Shown here: positions 1 to 5,228 of the stretch, piece by piece
Layout: every line of letters starts with the position of its first letter
How positions within the stretch are numbered: position 1 is the stretch's first letter
Source of the DNA: Deltaproteobacteria bacterium
GTDB lineage: Bacteria; Desulfobacterota; Desulfobulbia; Desulfobulbales; VMSU01
NCBI GenBank assembly: GCA_024274995.1
Contig: JAJSAA010000042.1
Location: 1 to 6,856, forward strand
Length of the DNA stretch: 6,856 bases
Reading direction: 5' to 3'
Made by a program: the position numbers and the translations under genes
The notes under the pieces: generated by a model
The model's input: only the letters and a program-made list of their open reading frames with translations
The model's database searches: none
What the model was told of the DNA's origin: nothing

Positions 1-42
1 ACTCACCCGTCCAAAACTCTATTTAAAATCGTTCGACGATAA

Positions 43-60
43 GTTACGAATATTTGTAAC
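43..60. promoter_or_regulatory. 18-bp near-perfect palindrome, candidate operator
   Basis: GTTACGAATATTTGTAAC is symmetrical in 8 of 9 base pairs; only the sixth pair (G48/T55) fails. The left half, with its upstream bases ATAAGTTAC, recurs at 122-130 without a palindromic partner. The size and AT-rich centre fit a dimeric regulator's site. Its position about 230 bases before the first gene leaves open whether it serves that gene or one to the left. Confidence 0.35.
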
Positions 61-102
61 GGGGAGATGCATTCTTTTATTCACAAACTATAATCATTTA
101 TT

Positions 103-119
103 TTGTTCTCTTGGAACAA
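103..119. promoter_or_regulatory. Inverted repeat TTGTTC-N5-GAACAA, candidate operator
   Basis: TTGTTCTCTTGGAACAA has two perfect 6-bp arms around a 5-base centre. It lies between the two AACTATAA words, and the second ATAAGTTAC copy starts 3 bases after it. There is no T-run behind it, so it is more likely a protein-binding site than a terminator. No known regulator is assigned. Confidence 0.35.
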
Positions 120-158
120 CTATAAGTTACAAAACAAGAACCTCCCCTTTGTTTTTGT

Positions 159-186
159 TTGACTTAAAGCGAATTATGACCATATT
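159..186 (+). promoter_or_regulatory. Candidate sigma-70-type promoter for the Met-rich gene
   Basis: TTGACT (159-164) matches the -35 consensus at 5 of 6 positions. It is followed after 16 bases by CATATT (181-186), which matches the -10 consensus at 4 of 6. Transcription would start near 193 and give a leader of about 80 bases. An exact TATAAT lies at 89-94 but has no acceptable -35 at 16-18 bases. In such AT-rich DNA both could be chance, so this is a weak call. Confidence 0.3.
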
Positions 187-262
187 CTTACTTTCATCCA
201 CTTCTGCTTTATCCCGATAGCCCGAGGATATTGACAGCTTCGCCCATTAAAACAAATCACAA

Positions 263-268
263 AAGGAG
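263..268 (+). promoter_or_regulatory. Ribosome binding site that fixes the start at 276
   Basis: AAGGAG ends 7 bases before the ATG at 276. This is the reason to choose that ATG over the in-frame TTG at 231, which has no Shine-Dalgarno and would put 15 polar residues in front of the signal peptide. Confidence 0.85.
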
Positions 269-275
269 ATTCAAC

Positions 276-722
276 ATGCACCTGAAATCTATCACCATGG
301 CCTTTATTCTCTGCTTCGCCTTCCTGAGTACAGCCCAGGCTGGAATGAACATGGATATGACTATGAAAACGGGCGGCAAACAGATCATGCTGCCCATGCT
401 TGAGGTAGATGGAGTCAGCGCCATGGCCCATCTTAAAGATATCAAAGCGGCCATGGCCAAAATGGGCCTGACAGCCACTAATCATTTTATGGTCATGTTC
501 ACCAGCCAGAAATCAGGCAAACAGCTTACAGACGGCATGGCTGCGCTTAAAATCACCAATCCAGCTGGAAAAATCAGCCCCCCAGTTATGCTCATGGCCA
601 TGAACGGCACCTTCGGCTCTGACATTACCCTGACGAAATTAGGTCTCTACAAACTCGATGTAGGCACCAAACTGACAGATGGCCGCAAAAGGGTCTTTCA
701 TTTCACCTATACCGTCAAATAA
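276..722 (+). CDS. Met-rich exported protein, candidate periplasmic copper binder
   Basis: This is a 148-residue secreted protein. Residues 1-22 form a classical signal peptide: K4, a hydrophobic core at about 6-18, and cleavage after AQA at 22. The mature part begins G-M-N-M-D-M-T-M, with alternating Met at 24, 26, 28 and 30. It holds 15 Met in 126 residues, including the M-V-M (72-74) and M-L-M-A-M (105-109) clusters, with His at 52, 70 and 142 and no Cys. The second half has short alternating hydrophobic strands and ends in a beta-rich F-H-F-T-Y pattern, which suggests a small beta-sandwich like YtkA/FixH- or CopC-type domains. Methionine arrays of this kind in the periplasm are known to bind Cu(I) or Ag(I). 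Copper handling is therefore a reasonable inference but is not shown. I recall similar uncharacterised proteins in Desulfuromonadales. The gene lies upstream of the two-component genes on the same strand. Confidence 0.85.
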   Translation: MHLKSITMAFILCFAFLSTAQAGMNMDMTMKTGGKQIMLPMLEVDGVSAMAHLKDIKAAMAKMGLTATNHFMVMFTSQKSGKQLTDGMAALKITNPAGKISPPVMLMAMNGTFGSDITLTKLGLYKLDVGTKLTDGRKRVFHFTYTVK

Positions 723-727
723 ACAGC

Positions 728-795
728 AGACCATAAGCGCCAGGCGGGCCGGGAGAAGAAATACTGGCGAAGATTGCGACAGACGATTATGGTCT
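728..795 (+). repeat. Nested inverted repeats, possible structured leader RNA
   Basis: AGACCATAA (728-736) is exactly complementary to TTATGGTCT (787-795). Inside it, CGCCAG (738-743) is exactly complementary to CTGGCG (764-769). The inner loop (744-763) exposes a purine-rich GGGAGAAG. The fold would be an outer 9-bp stem, an inner 6-bp stem after one unpaired base, and a 17-base bulge on the 3' side. No T-run follows, so it does not look like an intrinsic terminator of the upstream gene. It resembles no riboswitch class that I recognise. It could also be coincidence, because it overlaps a possible small reading frame. Confidence 0.35.
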
Positions 796-868
796 AACAG
801 CCGGAGCATCCCTGAAACACCATATTGATATTTCCCGCCTACTGCTCCAAGAGGAGCAAGATAAATGA
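764..868 (+). CDS. Possible 34-residue peptide with CTG start, or remnant of a lost gene
   Basis: A frame open from 737 to the TGA at 866-868 has protein-like composition: a negatively charged start, a middle containing D-Y-G-L-T-A-G-A, and an amphipathic end with S-R-L-L-L-Q-E-E. It has no ATG, GTG or TTG. The best start is CTG at 764, 8 bases after GGGAG (751-755); an ATA at 761 is the alternative. It ends 9 bases before the response-regulator ATG, which has no Shine-Dalgarno at normal distance, so translation coupled to this frame would explain how that gene is read. Alternatives are the C-terminal stub of a decayed gene or a chance open frame. I do not recognise the sequence. Confidence 0.25.
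   Translation: MAKIATDDYGLTAGASLKHHIDISRLLLQEEQDK
843..858 (+). promoter_or_regulatory. Small hairpin that hides the only good SD before the response regulator
   Basis: TGCTCC (843-848) pairs perfectly with GGAGCA (853-858) around a four-base loop. The 3' arm contains GGAG, the only strong Shine-Dalgarno in the 40 bases before the response-regulator ATG at 878, but it ends 21 bases before that ATG. The same GGAG sits 8 bases before an out-of-frame ATG at 865, which opens a 13-codon frame closing at 904-906 inside the regulator gene. The site could act through reinitiation or be neutral. Confidence 0.3.
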
Positions 869-877
869 TGAGCCGCC

Positions 878-2242
878 ATGCCCAATATACTAATTATAGA
901 CGATGAATTAAGCATGCGGGAGTTCCTTAAAGTCCTGCTGGAAAAAGAAGGCTATGCTGCCGACACTGCGGCCAATGCTCAGGATGCCCTCACCGCCGTA
1001 GAGAGGCGAGACTATGATCTCATTATCTCCGACATCAAGATGCCGGAGATGAGCGGCATTGAGTTTTTGGAGCAGATCAGGAGTGACGGACTCACCATAC
1101 CGGTGATTCTGATTACCGCCTACGCCTCACCGGAAGACGCAGTAGCCGCCATGAAGGGCGGGGCCTATGACTATATTACCAAGCCCTTTAACGTAACGGA
1201 AATCAAGGAAATTATCCACTCCGCCTTATTGACGGCCCGCAATACAGCCGCTCAACCAGCCGGAGAGACCTTCCAAGGGATCATCGCCCAAAGCCCGAAA
1301 ATGCTGAAGATCTTTGATCTTATCAGGCGCATCTCCCCCACTCACGCCAATGTTCTTATTCAAGGAGAATCCGGCACCGGCAAGGAACTGGTGGCCCACG
1401 CCGTCCATAATCTCAGCAAGGCCACCGACCATGCCTTTGTGCCTATTATATGTAATGCCATTCCGGAAAACCTCTTTGAAAGCGAGGTGTTCGGCCATGT
1501 CAAGGGTTCCTTCACCGGGGCCGTCAGCAACAAGCAGGGCCTCTTTTCCGAGGCCGACAAGGGCAGCGTCTTTTTAGATGAAGTAGGTGAATTAACCCCT
1601 CTGGTGCAGACCAAGCTTCTGCGAGTGATTCAGGAACGCGAATTCAAGCCCGTGGGCGGCTCGCATACTATCAAGGTCAACATCCGCGTTATAACCGCCA
1701 CTAACCGTAATCTGGAGCAGGAGGTCATTGCCGGACGTTTCCGGGAAGACCTCTTCTACCGCCTGTCCGTGGTTCCCATCCGCGTCCCGCCCCTGCGGGA
1801 AAGGAAGGGGGATGTCCCTCTGCTGGTTGACTATTTCCTGAAAAAATATTCGCGGCTCTTTGCCAAGGAGATATCCGCCCTATCCTCCTATTCCATGGAG
1901 GTTTTGATGAATTATGACTTCCCCGGCAACGTCCGGGAGCTGGAAAACATCATTGAACGGGGGGTGGCCATGGAAAGTTCCAACATAATCCTGCCGGAGA
2001 GCCTGTCCATCGCCAGCCATAGACAGACGGCCCAAAGTCAGCAGGGAGCAGCATCCACCGATGATGACTTCGACCTGGGCTTAGAGCAGGCGGTTGAAAA
2101 CCTGGAAAGACGCCTGCTGCGTAAGGCCCTGACCCAGGCCGGCGGCTCCAAAATGAAGGCCGCCGAACTCTTGAAAATCAGCTTCCGATCCCTGCGTTAT
2201 AAAATAAAGAAATACGGCATAGATAATGACAACGCCCGCTGA
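878..2242 (+). CDS. Sigma-54-dependent response regulator, PilR/NtrC family
   Basis: This 454-residue transcription activator has three domains. The receiver domain (about 3-118) shows the acidic pocket D8-D9, the phospho-acceptor D52, T80 and K102. The AAA+ domain (about 133-375) shows Walker A GESGTGKE (163-170), the sigma-54-contacting loop as GSFTGA (210-215; Ser for the usual first Ala, seen in PilR-like members) and Walker B V-F-L-D-E (231-235). The C-terminal Fis-type helix-turn-helix (about 402-448) has the S-F-R-S-L-R-Y recognition helix. The opening motif D-D-E-L-S-M-R-E-F-L and Y-D-Y-I-T-K-P-F-N are strongly PilR-like. Phosphorylation by the adjacent kinase is expected to drive ATP-dependent open-complex formation at sigma-54 promoters. 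No pilin gene is in view, so pilus control is not implied. The start at 878 is fixed by the receiver motif although a normal SD is missing. The gene overlaps the kinase gene by 17 bases. Confidence 0.93.
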   Translation: MPNILIIDDELSMREFLKVLLEKEGYAADTAANAQDALTAVERRDYDLIISDIKMPEMSGIEFLEQIRSDGLTIPVILITAYASPEDAVAAMKGGAYDYITKPFNVTEIKEIIHSALLTARNTAAQPAGETFQGIIAQSPKMLKIFDLIRRISPTHANVLIQGESGTGKELVAHAVHNLSKATDHAFVPIICNAIPENLFESEVFGHVKGSFTGAVSNKQGLFSEADKGSVFLDEVGELTPLVQTKLLRVIQEREFKPVGGSHTIKVNIRVITATNRNLEQEVIAGRFREDLFYRLSVVPIRVPPLRERKGDVPLLVDYFLKKYSRLFAKEISALSSYSMEVLMNYDFPGNVRELENIIERGVAMESSNIILPESLSIASHRQTAQSQQGAASTDDDFDLGLEQAVENLERRLLRKALTQAGGSKMKAAELLKISFRSLRYKIKKYGIDNDNAR

Positions 2243-3872
2243 TTTATCCCCGGCCGCCGCTCTCCTGCGCCGTCAGATCAAATGGCTTCTGCTGTTGCGA
2301 GTTAGTACACTGAGTCTGCTGCTCGGGGTCATCGCCCTCCTGCAGATCAGTCTCACCAATCTGGTTATCGCCCCCCTGCCCCATATCCTGATCTTTATCT
2401 CAGCAGTCTACATCTTCAGCATTATCTCCAGCCTGATTCTTAACCATTGCCGAGACTACCGCCTGTTCGCCCTCCTGCAGATTACCATGGACTCGATTAT
2501 GATCGGGACAATAGTGTATTTTTCCGGCGGCAGTCACTCCATATTCACCTTCCTCTATTTCTTCCCGGTTATCAGCGCCGGAATGCTGCTTTTTAAGAGC
2601 GGCGGACTGCTCATCGCCACCTTTAACCTTATAAATTACGCCCTGGTTCTCAGCGCTGAATATTCCAGCCCAGGTCAGATTCTACCCCACAGCCTCCATA
2701 TGTTCAGCCGCCTGCCTGATTTATTCTGGCAGAACATCACCATCTATGGCCTCTCCTTCTATATCGTCGCCATCCTCAGCTCATTTCTGGCCCAGAGACA
2801 GCGCCATACCGAGGATATCCTCAAGCAGACCTCACAGAATTTTGACCGCATAACCCTGCTCTACAAACAGATTTTCGCCGATATATCTTCGGGAATAATT
2901 ACAGTGAACAATCTGGGCATAATCACCTCATTCAACCCGGCTGCCGCCCAGATAACCGGCTATCAGCCCATGGAGATCATCGGCCGCCCCATCAGCCGGC
3001 TGGCTGATTTTCCCCTCACCAGCGGTCATGAGGAAAGACCGGTAATTGATATTATGCGCCAGGACAAACAAAAAATCCCGGTGGGTTATTCATGGGCCAA
3101 GCTCAATATGCCCGAGGGCTGTGATGACTGCCGGGTATATACCTTACAGGATCTGAGCCGCATCAAAGAAATGGAGAACAAAATCAAGCAGAGTGAAAAG
3201 ATGGCGGCCATCGGCGAGATCGCGGCCGGTATTGCCCACGAATTCCGTAATCCCTTAGCCGCTATTTCCGGGGCCGCCCAGGTTTTAGAGCAGGATGCCG
3301 ATACTGAGCCCGGCAACCGGACTCTCCTCAAAATAGTCCTGCGCGAAAGCCAGCGTTTAGAGAGTAAGATCAGTAATTTTTTGCAATTCTCCAAACCGGC
3401 GCGGCCGGAACCACAATGGCTGTCTTTGAGCGGGGAGATAGCTGAAAGCCAGGATATTTTAGAGCGGGGCGGCCGTTTACCGGCCACCTGCCACCTGGAG
3501 ACCGAGATCCCCGCCAATCTGGAATGCTGGGCTGATCCACATCAATTTCGCCAGGTGCTGATCAACCTTATTCACAACGCCTGCCTGGCCCTTGATAAAG
3601 AGGAGGGAATTATCACCATCCGGGCCGCCGAGACCGAGGGCAGAGATGGAAAGACCGTAAGCGAAATCATGGTGAGCGATACCGGATGCGGCATGGATGA
3701 GAAGACAGCAAAGCAGATTTTCACCCCCTTCTTCACCACGAGGGAGGCTGGAACCGGATTGGGGCTGGCCATCGTCCAGCAGATTATCGAGGGCCATGGC
3801 GGCCGGATAACGGTGAGCGCTAAAGCAGGGCACGCTTCCACCTTCTGTATCGAAATTCCCCTGCCCTCATGA
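2226..3872 (+). CDS. Six-TM PAS sensor histidine kinase, PilS/NtrB-like
   Basis: This is a 548-residue inner-membrane kinase. About six hydrophobic segments fill residues 18-188 (near 20-41, 48-72, 78-99, 104-123, 124-143 and 168-189) with only short loops, so the signal is probably sensed within the membrane or from a partner rather than by a large periplasmic domain. A cytoplasmic PAS domain follows (about 208-312). The HisKA domain carries H338 in the context A-H-E-F-R-N-P-L. The ATPase domain has the N-box with N447 and N451, D-T-G-C-G-M (485-490) and G-T-G-L-G-L-A (509-515). All catalytic motifs are intact. A C-x-x-C (C299, C302) lies at the end of the PAS domain. The start overlaps the regulator gene by 17 bases without a clear SD, so translation is likely coupled. 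It is the probable partner of that regulator. PilS-like topology does not prove a pilus role. Confidence 0.92.
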   Translation: MTTPADLSPAAALLRRQIKWLLLLRVSTLSLLLGVIALLQISLTNLVIAPLPHILIFISAVYIFSIISSLILNHCRDYRLFALLQITMDSIMIGTIVYFSGGSHSIFTFLYFFPVISAGMLLFKSGGLLIATFNLINYALVLSAEYSSPGQILPHSLHMFSRLPDLFWQNITIYGLSFYIVAILSSFLAQRQRHTEDILKQTSQNFDRITLLYKQIFADISSGIITVNNLGIITSFNPAAAQITGYQPMEIIGRPISRLADFPLTSGHEERPVIDIMRQDKQKIPVGYSWAKLNMPEGCDDCRVYTLQDLSRIKEMENKIKQSEKMAAIGEIAAGIAHEFRNPLAAISGAAQVLEQDADTEPGNRTLLKIVLRESQRLESKISNFLQFSKPARPEPQWLSLSGEIAESQDILERGGRLPATCHLETEIPANLECWADPHQFRQVLINLIHNACLALDKEEGIITIRAAETEGRDGKTVSEIMVSDTGCGMDEKTAKQIFTPFFTTREAGTGLGLAIVQQIIEGHGGRITVSAKAGHASTFCIEIPLPS

Positions 3873-3890
3873 ATGTGATATTGGGTTTAT

Positions 3891-3915
3891 AAAAAAGGGC
3901 GTATTCAATACGCCC
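3891..3915 (-). terminator. Intrinsic terminator of the Mo/Rieske/cytochrome b operon, REP-like palindrome
   Basis: GGGCGTATTCAATACGCCC (3897-3915) is a perfect palindrome around one base, forming a 7-8 bp stem with a short loop. Read on the minus strand it is followed at once by six T (3896-3891), the classic Rho-independent arrangement. It lies 40 bases after the cytochrome b stop codon. On the plus strand the trailing bases are CTACGGG, so it would not be an efficient terminator for the kinase operon ending at 3872. The core with its flanking CCTACGGG resembles dispersed palindromic repeats found in many environmental genomes. Confidence 0.75.
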
Positions 3916-3955
3916 CTACGGGTGCCAAAGACGCGCCTCTGCCAGGCCGCCGCCT

Positions 3956-4780
3956 CTACCGCCAGCCAATAACAGTCAGCAATAAATAGGCCGCCAACCA
4001 TATTAGAGTCAAAACAGCCGTTAGATGCCGATAACGCCCCCCTGGACACATAAAGAGCAATAAAACCACCAGTAGCGCCGGCCAGATTACCCCCGCCAGC
4101 AAGACCGGTATATGGCGCAACATCTCCTGCAGGCCGACAAAAAACCAGGGGCCGGTGATATGAAATACCCCGAGTCTGGCCGCGTCCATGGGGGCGGGGA
4201 TAAGCGCCGCCCAGACAGCAAGCGCCAGAATCAGCCAGGGGAACTGGCGCCAGCCCACCACATAACGCCTGATATGCGGCCAGGTAAGGACGACGAAAAC
4301 CAGCCCCAGACCGATGAGATGGTCGGCATAAACCCGCCGCATACCATCGGCAGAGATATCAAAAAGAAAGGCGTTTAGAGCGTGTCCCAGAACAGGGATT
4401 GATAAAATAATGTTTTCAGCTATATGCCCGGCCGAGGAACCAGTGGCATCGGCCCGCAGAATATAACCGCTGAACAGCAGAAGGACAACCACCAGCATGG
4501 CAAATACCAGGCGGGGCCAGCTCAGTAGAGAGGCCGAGGGTGGATTTTTCAAAAACATCGCCAGAAGATGAAAAACCAGCAACAGCAGAAAAAGCTGGCT
4601 GGAATAAAAATGCAGGGAACGCCAGAAAGTGCCAAAGGGCACTAAGGTGTCTATCACTGAAACAGAATAATAGGGATGGGACGGATCGTACTGCAGGGCC
4701 AGCACCATACCGGAGAATAGCGAAACATAGAGAACAGCTATGCTCCTGGCCCCCCATTTTATATCCAATAACCCCCGCAT
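3956..4780 (-). CDS. Seven-TM cytochrome b (b6 plus subunit-IV-like fusion)
   Basis: This is a 274-residue diheme membrane protein. The four-helix b6 part has ligand pairs H57/H71 in helix B (14 apart, R54 before the first) and H154/H169 in helix D. The 15-residue spacing in helix D is the b6f style rather than the mitochondrial 14. Three more hydrophobic helices follow (about 182-196, 227-244 and 254-271), separated by a loop H-I-T-G-P-W-F-F that aligns without gaps to the H-I-K-P-E-W-Y-F of subunit IV, so both quinol-site halves are on one chain. The catalytic PEWY is G-P-W-F (210-213): the glutamate is missing. No Cys is present where b6f attaches heme ci (K8 aligns there). Expected role is electron transfer between menaquinol/menaquinone and the Rieske partner. 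The ATG follows AGGA, which overlaps the Rieske stop codon, and the gene is last in the operon. Confidence 0.9.
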   Translation of the reverse strand: MRGLLDIKWGARSIAVLYVSLFSGMVLALQYDPSHPYYSVSVIDTLVPFGTFWRSLHFYSSQLFLLLLVFHLLAMFLKNPPSASLLSWPRLVFAMLVVVLLLFSGYILRADATGSSAGHIAENIILSIPVLGHALNAFLFDISADGMRRVYADHLIGLGLVFVVLTWPHIRRYVVGWRQFPWLILALAVWAALIPAPMDAARLGVFHITGPWFFVGLQEMLRHIPVLLAGVIWPALLVVLLLFMCPGGRYRHLTAVLTLIWLAAYLLLTVIGWR

Positions 4781-4785
4781 AAGTC

Positions 4786-5223
4786 CTAAATGATCACCAT
4801 ATAACCCGGTTTACCAACAGTTTTATTGACCTTATAACGAGGCAGATTACGCCTGGCCGGCCCAGCCAGTCTTTTACCGGCTTTAGAAAAAATACTGTGA
4901 TGGCAGGGACAAATCAATTCTTTCTTAGTCTCGTTGTAGGCAAGTTTGCAACCCAGGTGGGTACAGGTGCGGGACACCGCCCAGACCTTTTTAGCGTCGG
5001 TAAAAACCACAAACTCGGCACCAATATAAAACCCCCCAGGCGGAATATCCGTTTCCACCCGCACCTTTTGCGGTTTGCGGGGAATAGCAAAATTCACAAA
5101 CCGCAAAAGCGGGTAAAAAAGCCCCAGAAGAGCCAGATACCATATCCCCCGGCCGCCGTCAGCCAACAAGCGCCGCCGCTTAGGATCCGGGGATGATTTG
5201 TTATGTCGCGTATTCCTGCCCAT
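4786..5223 (-). CDS. Membrane-anchored Rieske iron-sulfur protein
   Basis: This 145-residue protein has a basic N-terminus with R16-R17-R18-L-L, consistent with Tat export, and one anchor helix (about 26-46). The [2Fe-2S] domain is intact: C-T-H-L-G-C (87-92) and C-P-C-H-H-S (105-110). By family rule C87, H89, C105 and H108 hold the cluster and C92-C107 form the disulfide. Two features set it apart. The residue after the usual Gly/Ser pair is F112 where high-potential bc1 proteins have Tyr, and the protein is short compared with the common 160-200 residues. The Tyr-to-Phe change is known to lower the redox potential, which suits menaquinol; applying it here is inference. It probably takes electrons from quinol at the cytochrome b encoded 5 bases downstream and passes them to the Mo subunit encoded 5 bases upstream, since no cytochrome c1/f gene is seen. 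The start follows AAGGA within the upstream stop. Confidence 0.93.
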   Translation of the reverse strand: MGRNTRHNKSSPDPKRRRLLADGGRGIWYLALLGLFYPLLRFVNFAIPRKPQKVRVETDIPPGGFYIGAEFVVFTDAKKVWAVSRTCTHLGCKLAYNETKKELICPCHHSIFSKAGKRLAGPARRNLPRYKVNKTVGKPGYMVII

Positions 5224-5228
5224 CGTCC

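Larger units (their letters stand above)
1..275. other. AT-rich non-coding control region upstream of the Met-rich protein
   Basis: No convincing gene is seen here on either strand. The first 200 bases are much richer in A and T than the rest of the window. The stretch carries two short palindromes (43-60 and 103-119), a repeated word ATAAGTTAC (39-47 and 122-130) and a repeated word AACTATAA (86-93 and 118-125, 32 bases apart, about three helical turns). It ends with the ribosome binding site of the gene at 276. This density of short symmetrical and repeated words is what an operator/promoter region looks like, but no regulator can be named from it. Part of it could belong to a divergent gene left of the window. 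Confidence 0.6.

Noticed and set aside
231..275. In-frame TTG at 231 as start of the Met-rich gene, or TTGACA at 231-236 as a -35 box
   Set aside because: The TTG has no Shine-Dalgarno and would spoil the signal peptide, while ATG 276 has AAGGAG at 7 bases. As a -35 box it has no fitting -10 and would place the transcript start inside the ribosome binding site.
174..485. Minus-strand open frames opposite the Met-rich gene (174-485 and 257-478)
   Set aside because: They lie opposite a gene with a clear signal peptide and SD, have no family motifs, and one runs into AT-rich non-coding DNA.
764..779. TGGCGAAGATTGC as a sigma-54 -24/-12 promoter before the response regulator
   Set aside because: The GG and GC are separated by 8 bases instead of the required 10. 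No other GG-N10-GC match with the right context was found in the non-coding stretches 1-275 or 723-877. A GG-N9-GC at 226-238 is also off by one.
2226..3872. Kinase plus regulator as proof of type IV pilus control
   Set aside because: Domain architecture is PilRS-like, but no pilin or pilus assembly gene is in the window, so the symbols pilR/pilS are not assigned.
3867..4049. Minus-strand 60-residue open frame across the terminator
   Set aside because: It runs through the hairpin and overlaps the end of cytochrome b in another frame, with no SD and no recognisable protein features.
4112..4378. Plus-strand open frames opposite cytochrome b, Rieske and Mo genes (such as 4112-4378, 4897-5196, 5193-5591 and 5554-5955)
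   Set aside because: They lack ribosome binding sites, have low-complexity Pro/Arg/Lys-rich translations typical of antisense frames, and lie opposite genes with clear motifs.
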